From a bacterium (GTDB taxonomy: Bacteria > Armatimonadota > Abditibacteriia > Abditibacteriales > Abditibacteriaceae): DNA of 64,000 nt. A program made the translations under genes and the position numbers. Positions within the stretch are counted from its first letter, which is position 1, and the number at the start of each line of letters is the position of its first letter. This document shows, piece by piece, positions 39,821-49,740 of the stretch. Under the pieces are notes generated by a model. It ran no database searches. It saw only the letters and a list, made by a program, of their open reading frames with translations, and was not told where the DNA came from. The stretch spans positions 1 to 64,000 of the forward strand of contig SDZD01000029.1 in assembly GCA_004172935.1 (NCBI GenBank). The letters are read 5' to 3'.

Positions 39821-40543
39821 CTAATCCAAATCCCAATAGCTTTCTTTGGTTGGATCGGCGGGTGGCAGATGCTGGTAGGCGTTATTCGATGTTTGTCCAG
39901 CGTTGCGGCTGTCGTCCATGAAGGCATCGGGGTTCATCGCCTTCACATGCCCATCGAACCACGCGATATTCACCGTGCCATTGTGACGTGTATTCACATA
40001 CTGCGCCCAGTTGGCGGCGGGGCCACCTTTGCCGCCTACTGCATAATAACCGGGTGTGGCGCTGTTGGGACGCGAACTATCGGTGAACAGGATGGTTTCG
40101 GCGGGCTTAGCGATTTCGGTACTGCGCAGCATGTTGCCGAAGTTGCCGAAATAAACCCAGTTCAGGCCATAACCGCCATCGGAACCATTGGTGGCTGTGG
40201 GGATGTTGGCCGGGTCGGAAGGACACACATAAACCGCCGCGCTTTTGACGTAAGGGTAAATTTGGTCGGCCCACTCCCAACGCGCACCACGCAGTGGCGA
40301 GGCTGGAATCGAGTAGTTCGGTGAAACCGTAGCCAATCCGCCATCGTTGTCGTCGGCGTACATCAAATACCCCAACGCAAGCTGTTTGAGGTTGCTCTGG
40401 CAAGAAGCTTTGCGGGCGCCTTCGCGCGCTCTGGCAAATACAGGGAATAAAATCGCAGCCAGAATACCGATGATAGCAATGACTACCAATAATTCGATAA
40501 GAGTAAAGGCCTGCTTAGATTTGCGATACAGGGATGTATTCAT
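39821..40543 (-). CDS. Type II pseudopilin-like protein (DUF1559 type), 240 aa
   Basis: The same architecture as the 38557 gene: [58 protein letters not shown], and near the end VNIAWFDGHVKAMNPDAF. The two may have arisen by duplication. Its 5' end faces the rightward pseudopilin gene at 40844, with 300 bp between. Confidence 0.9.
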   Translation of the reverse strand: MNTSLYRKSKQAFTLIELLVVIAIIGILAAILFPVFARAREGARKASCQSNLKQLALGYLMYADDNDGGLATVSPNYSIPASPLRGARWEWADQIYPYVKSAAVYVCPSDPANIPTATNGSDGGYGLNWVYFGNFGNMLRSTEIAKPAETILFTDSSRPNSATPGYYAVGGKGGPAANWAQYVNTRHNGTVNIAWFDGHVKAMNPDAFMDDSRNAGQTSNNAYQHLPPADPTKESYWDLD

Positions 40544-40843
40544 TGGAACTCGTTGATTTACCTCGAAATCAAACTCCCGTTTTCACGTTGTATTGATGAT
40601 AGTCTCTTCACTACTTTGCATTGTAAAGAAATCGTTAAGTAAATTTTAAGCAAAACGCTTTCTCCTGACAGGGCACTAAAATTCCCCCTCGAAATTATTT
40701 TTATTCGATTCAAATACCTCCCTATGCATCCGAAAACGATAATTTTCGCGCAATATATCTGAAACCACACACTTTAATCTGTTCTTATTCTCAGTTTCAT
40801 ATAAATAATCTCCGCTTCAGGGCACCGCCATAGCCCAGTCCCT
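40544..40843. promoter_or_regulatory. 300-bp divergent intergenic region between pseudopilin genes
   Basis: AT-rich compared with the flanks (for example AAATCGTTAAGTAAATTTTA) and without any credible gene. It must carry promoters for both pseudopilin genes. AAGCAAAACGCTTT near 40650 is an imperfect dyad; otherwise no distinct motif was identified. Confidence 0.45.
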
Positions 40844-41614
40844 ATGAGATATAAAACACATCTACCGCGTATAACAAGAACAAATGGCGCATTTACACTT
40901 ATCGAGCTTCTTGTTGTTATTGCAATCATCGCTTTATTGGCGGCAATGCTCTTCCCGGTTTTCGCCCAGGCCCGCGAGAAAGCGCGTCGCACTTCCTGCC
41001 TGTCCAATATGCGCCAGTTGGGCATCGGCCTCGACATGTACTCGCAAGACCACGACGAGCGCCTGTTCTTCTTCGGCCACGATGTTGACCGTTCGCGCAG
41101 CGATGCCGCCACGCCGCTGGGCGCCCGCCGCGAAAACCGTTGGTGGAACCAGATTCTTCCCTACACCAAAAACGCCGATAGCCTCATCGTCTGCCCCAGC
41201 GATTCGGGCCGCGTCCCGCACTCCTCCGAAAACGGCCAATCGGGCAAACCTTTGGTGCCACGCTCCTACATCGCCAACCGCGCCGCCGAAAGCCTTCATC
41301 TGGCGCAGGTCGATAACCCCACCCAAATCATCGTCGTCAGCGAAAAAGGCGACCCATTCGACGATTCGTGGTTCGAGCCTCCCAAGAACCTGTACGACAA
41401 AGCTGGCTACGCCCAACCCGTACTGGCCCTGTCGCGCCACCAGAACGGCGTCAACTGCATGTTCTTCGACGGCCACGCCAAATGGATGAGCAAAGGCGCC
41501 CTCACAGCCGACCCGTGCGGACTTCCCTATTCGGGCGTCGATCTCATGCGCCGCTATCCCCTGCCCTTGCCCGACGCCAACCGCACCCCCTGGCACGCCC
41601 TGTGCCCAGCCTAA
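40844..41614 (+). CDS. Type II pseudopilin-like protein, 256 aa
   Basis: [40 protein letters not shown] and [20 protein letters not shown], then [10 protein letters not shown] near the C-terminus, as in DUF1559-type proteins. It is more divergent from the two reverse-strand copies than they are from each other. Basic N-terminal leader of ~16 residues. Start ATG 40844. Confidence 0.88.
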   Translation: MRYKTHLPRITRTNGAFTLIELLVVIAIIALLAAMLFPVFAQAREKARRTSCLSNMRQLGIGLDMYSQDHDERLFFFGHDVDRSRSDAATPLGARRENRWWNQILPYTKNADSLIVCPSDSGRVPHSSENGQSGKPLVPRSYIANRAAESLHLAQVDNPTQIIVVSEKGDPFDDSWFEPPKNLYDKAGYAQPVLALSRHQNGVNCMFFDGHAKWMSKGALTADPCGLPYSGVDLMRRYPLPLPDANRTPWHALCPA

Positions 41615-41663
41615 CCCGATAGAGCTGGTGCGCGAGTCTGAGAACGTCGAAGGCTTGAAATCC

Positions 41664-41791
41664 CCCCGTAGGGGCAACCGGGTACCCTCTGGGTGGATGG
41701 TTGCCCATCATTCCGTTTGCTCGTTTGTACCATCACTGCGATGTATGAGCAATTTCTATGATGGGCAACCACGTGGGTTGCCCCTACGGGG
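41664..41791. repeat. MITE-like palindromic repeat, copy 2 (inverted)
   Basis: The ends CCCCGTAGGGGCAACC and GGTTGCCCCTACGGGG are inverted. The right arm (41758-41784) is the exact complement of the left arm of copy 1 at 38430-38456. The left arm carries an extra insertion (GGGTACCCTCTGGGTGG). The core is related to copy 1. It lies between the convergent pseudopilin and REC-GGDEF genes. Confidence 0.75.
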
Positions 41792-41880
41792 TATCGCACA
41801 AGTTTTTATACCCCTTAAAACCACTCAAATAGTCCCCTCCCCAACATCGGGCGCGATTCCCCCAAATCCATCAGTCCACC

Positions 41881-41940
41881 CTCAAAACTCGCAAATCGCG
41901 ACTTCAAACTAACCACTAATAACCAACAACTAAAAACTAA
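41881..41940. repeat. Heptamer-repeat element, copy 1
   Basis: A 22-nt head (CTCAAAACTCGCAAATCGCG...) is followed by five 7-mers at 41906-41940 (AAACTAA, CCACTAA, TAACCAA, CAACTAA, AAACTAA). It is 55/60 identical to 56607-56666. On the reverse strand it directly follows the stop of the REC-GGDEF gene. Confidence 0.75.
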
Positions 41941-41942
41941 CT

Positions 41943-43187
41943 TTACGTTTCCCGCCCCAGCACATCCAGATCATCGAAGTGAAGCGAGCGGTTGCGCCCT
42001 TCGTGTTTCGAGGTGTACAAAGCCACATCAGCACGCGCCAATAATAAAGTCAGCTCTTCAGGTACTTCGGTAGAGTCATGTCTGTTGACCGCTGCGGATT
42101 TCCGCACCGACTCATCGTATTTGCCCAACGAATCCTTATCCAATGTTGCGATACCAGCACTAATAGTGATGGAGCGTTGCGGCCACGGTGCATTGGCAAT
42201 GGACGCGCGCACGCGCTCCACTACCCTCCGCGCCGAAGCGGCATCGGTGGCCGGAAGCAACAGCGCGAACTCCTCGCCACCATAGCGCACCGCGAGGTCG
42301 CTGGCGCGCGCACGACTTTCGATAAGATCAGCAACTCCCTTCAACACCACATCGCCCGCCGGATGCCCGAAAGTGTCGTTGAAGGGCTTGAACTGATCGA
42401 CATCCAAAAGCGCCAGGGAAAGGGGGTCGTTGTGGCGGCGCGCGCGGTCGATTTCCTCGTAGAAACGCTCGATGAGCGCGCGGCGGTTGCGTAGCCCTGT
42501 CAGCGAATCGCGCGTCGCCTGTTTCTTCAATTGCCCATTGATTTCGCGCAGTTCGCGTTGCTGTGCCTCGATTTGCTGCTGCTGGGCGGTCAGCTTTTCG
42601 TTCACTGCCCTCAATTGGTGCTGGGTCTGCCTCAACACATGGTTCTGCTGCACCGCGCTACCATACGTCGAAAGCAGCAGATTCAACATTTGCTGACGCC
42701 CAGAGCGAATCAGATAGCGGTGCCCCTGCACTTCCACTTCGAGCGCATCCTCGTTTTGCGCGGCGCTGTCTGGACGCGACAACACACTACTCAGCGTCGC
42801 CAACAGATAGTTGTCCTGATAGGGTTTGGTCAGGTAATAATCGGCGCCCGCCTGCAAACCGCGCACAATGTCGGTGGGGTCTTGCAACGCGGTCAGCAAG
42901 ATGACTGGCGTCTGAGCGGCGATAGGGTCGGCCTTAAGCGCCTGACACATCGCGTAGCCATCCATAACCGGCATCACGATGTCAGCGAGAACGATGTCAG
43001 GCTGATGCTCATCCACAGCCTGTAGCGCCTGTTGCCCGTCGTAGGCGGTGAACACCTCGTAGCCGTTTTGTTGCAATAATTGGCGAAGAATGGCGGCTTG
43101 TGTGCGCGAGTCGTCAACAACTACAACACGCGCCCGCCCCGAAGAATTGGTTAAATCTGAAGGGGTATTACGATTCACGAAAGACAT
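41943..43187 (-). CDS. REC-GGDEF diguanylate cyclase, WspR-like, 414 aa
   Basis: The receiver domain (~18-140) has VVVVDDSRTQ, phosphorylatable Asp69 in VLADIVMPVMDG, and LTKPY. A coiled coil (~185-240, QQQQIEAQQRELREI) links it to a GGDEF domain with RYGGEEFALL and an RASD inhibitory site five residues before it, so it should make c-di-GMP with product feedback. A charged insertion of ~25 residues interrupts the domain after SAGIATL. ATG 43187 is preferred; the longer frame would run into the divergent cheR promoter. Placement opposite the chemosensory operon marks it as the likely output. Confidence 0.88.
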   Translation of the reverse strand: MSFVNRNTPSDLTNSSGRARVVVVDDSRTQAAILRQLLQQNGYEVFTAYDGQQALQAVDEHQPDIVLADIVMPVMDGYAMCQALKADPIAAQTPVILLTALQDPTDIVRGLQAGADYYLTKPYQDNYLLATLSSVLSRPDSAAQNEDALEVEVQGHRYLIRSGRQQMLNLLLSTYGSAVQQNHVLRQTQHQLRAVNEKLTAQQQQIEAQQRELREINGQLKKQATRDSLTGLRNRRALIERFYEEIDRARRHNDPLSLALLDVDQFKPFNDTFGHPAGDVVLKGVADLIESRARASDLAVRYGGEEFALLLPATDAASARRVVERVRASIANAPWPQRSITISAGIATLDKDSLGKYDESVRKSAAVNRHDSTEVPEELTLLLARADVALYTSKHEGRNRSLHFDDLDVLGRET

Positions 43188-43272
43188 CAAAGCCAGCTTT
43201 GGTCGGAACGTTCGATTAAGGTACAAACTAACACAAAGCGTGTCGGTGCAATTATAAAACACTCTACTTGCC

Positions 43273-44727
43273 ATGTCACCACCGAAAACTCCTCAATCTG
43301 CCCCCTTCGAGGGCGCTTCATTGCAAGCGTTCTTCGATTTGCTGGCAGTGCGAACCGGGTTGCACGTGCGCGACAAGGATAATGGTATGGTAACGCGCAC
43401 TCTGGCATCGCGCGCCGAATCGCAAAAACTGAGCGCGGCAGCCTACCTGCAAAAACTGCGCAGCGAAAGCGTCGATGGCACCGAATGGACGCAACTGATG
43501 CCGCTGCTCACCAACGGCGAAAGCTACTTCGAGCGCGACAAAGGCCAGTTCGCCCTTATCCGCGACACAATCCTGCCTGAACTCATCGCGCGCCGAGGTA
43601 GCAAAGAGGGCACGCTGCGTTTGTGGAGCGCGGGATGCTCAACGGGCGAGGAAGCCTACTCACTGGCGATGGCAACCGCCGCGACGCTGCCCCTCGGTTG
43701 GAAAGCCACCATCCTGGGCACCGACATCAACGCCGAAGCTATCAAAAAAGCCCGTCGCGGCATCTATGGCGCATGGTCTTTTCGCGGCGTCGATACAGCC
43801 ACGCGCGACCGTTATTTTCGCGCCGTCGCCGGAGGCTTCGAGGTCATGCCCGAACTGCGCGCCCGCGTCAGCTTCGGCTTTTGCAACCTGAGTTCCAGCG
43901 ACTGGCCCGACGCAGGGCGCGGCATCGCCGACATCGACCTAATACTCTGCCGCAACGTGCTGATCTATTTCCAGCGCTCCGTCGTGGCGGGCGTGCTATC
44001 GCGCTTCGCTCGCACGCTGCGCCCCGATGGCTTCCTGCTCACAGGCCACGCCGAGTTGCACGACCAGAACGTTTCGCCACTGCGCGCCCGCCTCTTTCCG
44101 GCCTCCGCCGCCTATCAAAAAGTGGACGAAGCTCGCCCATCTTTCCCAACGGCCTCCCAATCACCGCGCCCCCCCGTCGCCGATTTGAACATCAAGCCAG
44201 TGCTACGCACCCTCACCACTCGCACCTTGCCACAAAGTACCGCTGCACTTTCGCCCACCGAGCGCCCGCTTTCCACACTAACGCCCGCCCCTACCCCACA
44301 ACAAGCGCCGCAAACAGCGAACGACTGGTATGCGCTGGCCCAGCGTCATGCCGATAGCGGGCACTACCCCGAAGCGGTGGAATGCTGCCAGAAAGCCATT
44401 GCGCTCAACCCCGCGCACGCCGACGCCTATTTGTTGTGGGCACATATCGCCGAAGAACAGGGCAAATGCAACGAGGCCAAAGAGCGGCTGAAGAAAGTCA
44501 TTTATCTGGCTCCCACCCGCGCCGAAGCTTATGTCCAGTTGGCCGCTATCTACCAACGCGAAGGCGATGCAGCGCGCGCGCGCCAGATGCGCGCCACGGC
44601 GTTAAAACTGTTGCAAGCCGACACTTCGGGGAGCGACCACACCGAACTCAAGAGCCACCTTCAGGAACTACTCGGTGAAAGCGAAACAGCGCGCCCCGAA
44701 ACCCGCCGCACAGGAGAACGCCGATGA
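43273..44727 (+). CDS. CheR methyltransferase with TPR domain (WspC-like), 484 aa
   Basis: CheR core: NGESYFERDKGQFALIRDTI, the SAM site LWSAGCSTGEEAYSLAMA (117-134), LGTDINAEAI and CRNVLIYF. A Pro/Thr-rich linker (~275-350) leads to TPR repeats (~355-445, YALAQRHADSGHYPEAVECC). It methylates Glu residues of the MCP encoded two genes downstream, using SAM. TPR-bearing CheR is typical of Wsp-type and related non-flagellar arrays. First gene of the operon; overlaps the CheW gene by ATGA. Confidence 0.92.
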   Translation: MSPPKTPQSAPFEGASLQAFFDLLAVRTGLHVRDKDNGMVTRTLASRAESQKLSAAAYLQKLRSESVDGTEWTQLMPLLTNGESYFERDKGQFALIRDTILPELIARRGSKEGTLRLWSAGCSTGEEAYSLAMATAATLPLGWKATILGTDINAEAIKKARRGIYGAWSFRGVDTATRDRYFRAVAGGFEVMPELRARVSFGFCNLSSSDWPDAGRGIADIDLILCRNVLIYFQRSVVAGVLSRFARTLRPDGFLLTGHAELHDQNVSPLRARLFPASAAYQKVDEARPSFPTASQSPRPPVADLNIKPVLRTLTTRTLPQSTAALSPTERPLSTLTPAPTPQQAPQTANDWYALAQRHADSGHYPEAVECCQKAIALNPAHADAYLLWAHIAEEQGKCNEAKERLKKVIYLAPTRAEAYVQLAAIYQREGDAARARQMRATALKLLQADTSGSDHTELKSHLQELLGESETARPETRRTGERR

Positions 44728-45803
44728 GCAACAGCAACGGACAGGGCATAACGCCGCCACAACTGGCGCCCCCCGAAATCGCCATTGACAACGACAACGA
44801 AGCCGAAGGCCACGACGAACAACAGCCGATCTCCTATCTGCTCTTCGAGTCGCGCGCTTCGCTGTGTGCCATCGCCGCCAATGCCGTCAGCGAAGTGCTG
44901 CTCTTGCCCGAAATCGCGCCCCTCGACGGCGCCCCCCATTGGGTCGGCGTTCTCGATGTGCGCGGGCGCATCGTGCCCATCATCGAACCCGGCGAACTCG
45001 CGGGCGCCGCGCCACGCCGCGTTCAATCCTCCGATAGCGTCATCATCATCGAATCGGAGCGCGGCCCTCTGGGCCTCATCGTAGAGGCAGTCAGCGACGT
45101 GCGCTTGCTGTGGCCCAGCGAAATCGAAATCGCGCCAGAGCGTCTAACAGTTGGGTTGGCACGCATCGACGGCGAACTGGTGCGACTCTTCGACTCTCCC
45201 TTCTTTGCGCGCTTCGCGCAGCGCCACAACGGCCCCAACGAAATCGTGCCCGCGCGCCACTTCGCCCCCGACGCCTCGCCCTTCGAGCGTGCCCTGTTCG
45301 CGGGCCGTGCCCGCGCCTTGCGCGCCGATGCCAACATCACCGCCACCGATTCCTACGCCCCCTCGCTGGTTGCGGTGCGTCTGGGCGGCGAAGTGTTCGG
45401 CTTCGAGTTGAAATGGGTGCGCGAGTTCGCCGCCCTCCCCACCGTGACACCTGTTCCCGGCGCCCCCTCTGATTTGTTGGGTCTGGTCAACCTGCGCGGC
45501 GAAGTCGTGCCGCTTCTCGACCTGCGCCCCGCCCTCGGATTGGCGATGCCCGACGATTACGGAAGCCAAATCACCTTCGTCGAATGCAGCGGTGTGCGTC
45601 TGGGCATCGCCGTCGAAGCGGTACTCGATGTTTTCGCCCCCGCCGAAGGCGAAATGTTGCCGCCGCCCGCCGCATCGGGCCTCAAGGGCGATGCTGTCAC
45701 TGCCGCTGTTTTCTATGGCGACGCGACGCTTGGTGTCCTCGATTTGTGTAACTTGCTCAAACGCGGGGGCTGGACAGAGCGCGAGGGCGCTCGAATGTTG
45801 TAA
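44724..45803 (+). CDS. Double-domain CheW coupling protein, 359 aa
   Basis: Two CheW domains in tandem, ~35-150 (ISYLLFESRASLCAIAANAV, WVGVLDVRGRIVPIIEPGEL) and ~210-350 (LVAVRLGGEVFGFELKWVRE, LGLVNLRGEVVPLLDL). CheW bridges receptor tips and CheA. Canonical Wsp systems have two separate CheW proteins, WspB and WspD; here one chain could fill both roles. Acidic linker at the N-terminus. ATGA overlap with cheR. Confidence 0.9.
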   Translation: MSNSNGQGITPPQLAPPEIAIDNDNEAEGHDEQQPISYLLFESRASLCAIAANAVSEVLLLPEIAPLDGAPHWVGVLDVRGRIVPIIEPGELAGAAPRRVQSSDSVIIIESERGPLGLIVEAVSDVRLLWPSEIEIAPERLTVGLARIDGELVRLFDSPFFARFAQRHNGPNEIVPARHFAPDASPFERALFAGRARALRADANITATDSYAPSLVAVRLGGEVFGFELKWVREFAALPTVTPVPGAPSDLLGLVNLRGEVVPLLDLRPALGLAMPDDYGSQITFVECSGVRLGIAVEAVLDVFAPAEGEMLPPPAASGLKGDAVTAAVFYGDATLGVLDLCNLLKRGGWTEREGARML

Positions 45804-45877
45804 CGTCCCTTTTCAAGGGCATTGCTCTCCCCCTGAGTCGGTAATCTTTGACAGGAATGCGGGTAAGTTGTGGATTT

Positions 45878-47368
45878 ATGAAACCATTCAAGCAGTGGAC
45901 TGTGAAAGCGAAACTGGCGTTGCTCATCGGCGTGTTCGCGACGGGCTTCACCGTGTTCGCCTGGGTGGCGCTCAATACGCTGAGTACCCTCAAGGTCAAT
46001 GGGCCTTATTATCAAAAAATCGTCGCGGGCAAAGACATCATCGCCGACGTATTACCGCCGCCCGCCTACGTCATCGAGTCGTATCTGCTGTCACTGCGTA
46101 TGGCCGACCCGGCCAACCGCGCCGAGGTCTCCGAATTGGTGGCGCGCTCACACCAACTGCGCGAGCAATACGATGAACGCCACGAATACTGGAACACCTA
46201 CGCCCTGGTGCGTACCACTCCGATGGTTGGTCATCTGCTCGATGACTCCTACCCTCCAGCGGTCAAGTTCTTCGACCTGCGCGACGAATACCTCATTCCA
46301 GCAGTTCAGGCCGGCAACTACACGCGCGCCCAGCAACTGGTGCGCGGCGACTTGAACCGTTACTACGAACAGCACCGCAAGGGTGTCGATCAGGTCGTGA
46401 AAACCGCAAGAGCCTACAACAAAAACATCGAACAGGAAGCCGCCGACGCCATTGATCGCCGCACAAAATGGCTGACGTGGTTGGGCCTCGCCCTCATCGG
46501 CCCCATCGGCATCGGTATCGGCTGGGTACTGGGCCGCTCGATCTCCCACACCCTGAACGGCACTGTCAGCGCGCTTTCAACGACCTCGGCCCAAATGGCC
46601 GCTACCGTCGAACAGCACGAACGCACCGCCATCAACCAATCGGCAGCCGTCCACGAAACCACCACCACGATGGACGAGTTGGACGCCTCTTTCCACCAGA
46701 CCGCCGAGATGGTGCGTACCGCCGCCGAAACCGCCCAACAAGCCGCCCATGCCGCCGATAACGGCCTCGAAACCGTGCGCCAAACACTGGACGGAATGCG
46801 CTCATTAAAGGACAAAGTCGGCGCAGTCGCCGAACAAATCGCCAACCTGTCCGAACAAACCGGGCAAATCGGCACCATCACCCGCGCGGTCGGCGACCTC
46901 GCCAACCAAACCAATATGCTGGCGCTCAACGCCGCCGTCGAAGCCGCCCGCGCGGGCGAACACGGCAAGGGCTTTGGCGTGGTAGCCGCTGAAATCCGCA
47001 AACTGGCCGACGAAAGCCGTCGCTCGGCGGAACGCATCGGCGCCTTGGTCGAAGAAATCAAGCGCTCCACCGACTCGACCGTGATGGCAACCGAAGCCGG
47101 TTCCAAAACCGTCGAAGCCGACATCCGCCTCGCCGAAGAAACCGCGCACGCCTTCAACGGCATCGTGCAAGCCTCCAACACAGCCTGGGAAGCCGCCCAA
47201 CAAACCCTGTTGGCCGTCCCCCAACAAGTAGCCGCTGTCAAACAGGTTCTAATCGCGATGGAATCACTCAACCGAGGCGCCAAAGAAACCGCCGACGGCC
47301 TCGGCCAAACCAAAGAAAGCGTCCAATACCTGCGCGAAGCCACCTCGCAACTGCAAACACTGGTGTAG
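45878..47368 (+). CDS. Methyl-accepting chemotaxis protein (WspA-like), 496 aa
   Basis: TM1 (~9-32, LALLIGVFATGFTVFAWVAL), an extracytoplasmic helical sensor (~33-190), and TM2 (~198-218, WLGLALIGPIGIGIGWVLG). A cytoplasmic signalling domain follows with the tip NQTNMLALNAAVEAARAGEH and GKGFGVVAAEIRKLADESRR. A clear HAMP is hard to see; the QQER-like region (VEQHERTAINQSAAVHETTT) follows TM2 closely. Start ATG 45878 gives a normal basic N-terminus; upstream in-frame starts lack support. It is the only receptor in the cluster. Confidence 0.9.
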   Translation: MKPFKQWTVKAKLALLIGVFATGFTVFAWVALNTLSTLKVNGPYYQKIVAGKDIIADVLPPPAYVIESYLLSLRMADPANRAEVSELVARSHQLREQYDERHEYWNTYALVRTTPMVGHLLDDSYPPAVKFFDLRDEYLIPAVQAGNYTRAQQLVRGDLNRYYEQHRKGVDQVVKTARAYNKNIEQEAADAIDRRTKWLTWLGLALIGPIGIGIGWVLGRSISHTLNGTVSALSTTSAQMAATVEQHERTAINQSAAVHETTTTMDELDASFHQTAEMVRTAAETAQQAAHAADNGLETVRQTLDGMRSLKDKVGAVAEQIANLSEQTGQIGTITRAVGDLANQTNMLALNAAVEAARAGEHGKGFGVVAAEIRKLADESRRSAERIGALVEEIKRSTDSTVMATEAGSKTVEADIRLAEETAHAFNGIVQASNTAWEAAQQTLLAVPQQVAAVKQVLIAMESLNRGAKETADGLGQTKESVQYLREATSQLQTLV

Positions 47369-47430
47369 GCATTGGAGTTGGGCACTAGAGTAGCAAACGC
47401 TAAATTGCCTCTACCCGATTAAATTTCACA

Positions 47431-49740
47431 ATGATTCATGATGTCGAGATGCGCGCGCTATTTAGCGCGGAAAGCGAGGAGCATTTACAGCACCTCGACG
47501 AAGGCTTGCTGCATCTCGAAAGCTTCCCCACCGACCGCACCACGCTCGAAGAAGTGTTCCGCCACGCTCACTCGCTCAAAGGCGCGGCGCGTATGCTTGG
47601 CCTCTCCGATGTCGAATCCCTCGCTCATGGCTTCGAGGACGCGCTAGGCGCCGCCGCGAAAGGGCGCGTGGCACTTTCCAGCGAACGGGTAGAGCGACTG
47701 TTAGGCGGGCTAGACGCCATGCGCGCCCTTGTGCAACAGGCCACAGGCGGGCCAGCGGCGAACGTGGATGTCCACGCCACCCTCGCCGCCACGAACGCCG
47801 AATTGCCGCCTCCTGCCCCTGTTACCGAGGAACCCACCCCTGCCAACGGAACTACTCTTACATTGTTGGTTCCATCATCCAACGGCAATGGCAGTAACAG
47901 CGATGCCGCGCCACGTCCCCAACAAATAGCGGTCGCCTCCGAACTTGTGGCCCCCCTCGTGCCGCCACAAGTCACCACACCTGACACGGGGAACGGTGCG
48001 GCGTGGAGCATCGAAACCATGCGCGTCGAGCCAGGAAAACTCGATGCTCTACTGGCGATGGCGGGCGAACTGGTGGTCTCGACTACACGCGCCGTGCGCG
48101 GCAAAGCCGAGCTACAAGCATTGGTGCAACTGCGCGAAGAGTGGGGCCGCGCCTCGTCGGCCTCGCGGCGCGCGCTGCGCGAAATCACCAGCGAGGAAGG
48201 CCACAACGAACGCGCCGTGCGCGAACTGCGACGCCTCGTAGAGCGCGAATCCGAGCGGTTGGAAACCATGAGCCGCCTGTTAGAGCGTCTCAGCACTTCG
48301 AGTGGCGACCTCGACCGCTTAGTGAGCGTCGTCACCGAAATGGAGGCCGCCATTCGCGGCGTGCGCTTGCTACCTCTCGCGACGGTGTTCGGCGTGTTCC
48401 CACGCGCAGTGCGCGACCTGTCGCGCTCCAGCGCCAAGCCAGTACGGCTTTTGGTAGAAGGCAGCGACACCCACGCCGACAAGCGCATTCTCGAAGCCCT
48501 TAAAGACCCATTGATGCACCTCATTCGCAACTCGGTTGATCATGGCATCGAAAACCCCACCGAACGCACAGTAGCGGGCAAAAACCCAACGGCCACATTG
48601 CGTTTGCGCGGCTACCAAACGGCCCAGCAAGTCATCGTCGAAGTCGAAGACGATGGGCGCGGTTTAGATGCCGACGCCATCCGCCGTTCGGCCTTGCGCA
48701 AAGGCATCAAAACCGAAGTAGAACTAGCCGCGCTCAGCACGCGCGATGTTTACGAACTCATCTTCGCATCGGGCTTTTCGACGCGCTCACAGGTCAGCGA
48801 GCTTTCGGGGCGCGGCGTCGGGCTTGATATTGTGCGCGCTAACGTGCAAAAGCTGCGCGGCAACGTCGAAGTCGAATCGCGCCCCGGACACGGCTGCTTA
48901 TTCCGCCTGTCGATGCCCGTTACCCTCGCCACAACGCGCGTACTTCTGGTTCAAGTCAACGAACATACCTACGCCGTCCCAGTCGAATCGGTGCGCGCCA
49001 TCTACCGTGTCACACCCGACGCAATCTACCGCTTTCAAGGCCGCGAAACCGTGTCGTGGAATGGCCGCCCCACTTCACTGGCACGCCTCAGCGAGCTACT
49101 GCAACTGCCCACTACCAATGACGACGGCGACAAACCATGCCTCATTCTGGAATCGGGCGAGGAGTCGGTAGGCATTCTGGTCGATGCCCTGCTCGAAGAA
49201 CAGGAAATCATCCTCAAGCCACTTGGCACCTTGATAGATAAGGTGCGCCATCTGGCCGGAGCCACCATTCTCGAAACTGGCGACGTGTGTCTGGTGCTGA
49301 ACGCGGGCGAGTTGCTGCGCACCGCGACACGCCAGGAATCGGCGCCGCCATCCTCCGCCCCCAAAGCGATGCCACGCCCGAAAACGGTGCTGTTGGTCGA
49401 AGACTCCATCACCACCCGCACACAGGAAAAACGCATCCTCGAAAGCGCGGGCTACGAAGTCACCACCGCCGTCGATGGCATAGATGGCTGGAACAAACTC
49501 ACCGAACACGATTTCGATGCCGTCGTGACCGACGTAGAGATGCCAAGGCTCGATGGCTTCGCGCTGTCGGCGCGCATCCGCGAAAACACCCGTTACAGCG
49601 AACTGCCGATTATTCTGGTCACCTCGCTTGCCTCCGATGCCGACCGTCAACGTGGTGCCGAAGTGGGTGCCAACGCCTACATCGTCAAAAGCGCGTTCGA
49701 CCAACGCGACCTGCTCGACGCTCTGGGGAGATTGGCCTGA
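47431..49740 (+). CDS. CheA-REC hybrid histidine kinase (WspE-like), 769 aa
   Basis: Hpt domain with HAHSLKGAARMLGL (phospho-His ~50), a low-complexity linker, a dimerisation helix pair (~195-270), and an HATPase with LMHLIRNSVDHGIENP, VEDDGRGLD and GRGVGLDIVRANV. Next come a CheW-like regulatory domain (LLVQVNEHTYAVPVESVRAI) and a C-terminal receiver (~650-769, VLLVEDSITTRTQEKRILES, VVTDVEMPRLDGF). Receiver fusion to CheA is characteristic of Wsp/Chp-type systems. Expected targets are the divergent REC-GGDEF and CheB. Its stop overlaps cheB as TGATG. Confidence 0.92.
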   Translation: MIHDVEMRALFSAESEEHLQHLDEGLLHLESFPTDRTTLEEVFRHAHSLKGAARMLGLSDVESLAHGFEDALGAAAKGRVALSSERVERLLGGLDAMRALVQQATGGPAANVDVHATLAATNAELPPPAPVTEEPTPANGTTLTLLVPSSNGNGSNSDAAPRPQQIAVASELVAPLVPPQVTTPDTGNGAAWSIETMRVEPGKLDALLAMAGELVVSTTRAVRGKAELQALVQLREEWGRASSASRRALREITSEEGHNERAVRELRRLVERESERLETMSRLLERLSTSSGDLDRLVSVVTEMEAAIRGVRLLPLATVFGVFPRAVRDLSRSSAKPVRLLVEGSDTHADKRILEALKDPLMHLIRNSVDHGIENPTERTVAGKNPTATLRLRGYQTAQQVIVEVEDDGRGLDADAIRRSALRKGIKTEVELAALSTRDVYELIFASGFSTRSQVSELSGRGVGLDIVRANVQKLRGNVEVESRPGHGCLFRLSMPVTLATTRVLLVQVNEHTYAVPVESVRAIYRVTPDAIYRFQGRETVSWNGRPTSLARLSELLQLPTTNDDGDKPCLILESGEESVGILVDALLEEQEIILKPLGTLIDKVRHLAGATILETGDVCLVLNAGELLRTATRQESAPPSSAPKAMPRPKTVLLVEDSITTRTQEKRILESAGYEVTTAVDGIDGWNKLTEHDFDAVVTDVEMPRLDGFALSARIRENTRYSELPIILVTSLASDADRQRGAEVGANAYIVKSAFDQRDLLDALGRLA

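Noticed and set aside
41881..41940. CRISPR-like array in the heptamer repeat
   Set aside because: The units are 7 bp without spacers. No cas genes and no repeat-spacer pattern were seen anywhere in the window.
49287..49739. Upstream extension of the CheB frame
   Set aside because: It overlaps the CheA receiver in another phase and lacks CheB similarity; the TGATG overlap gives the natural start at 49740.
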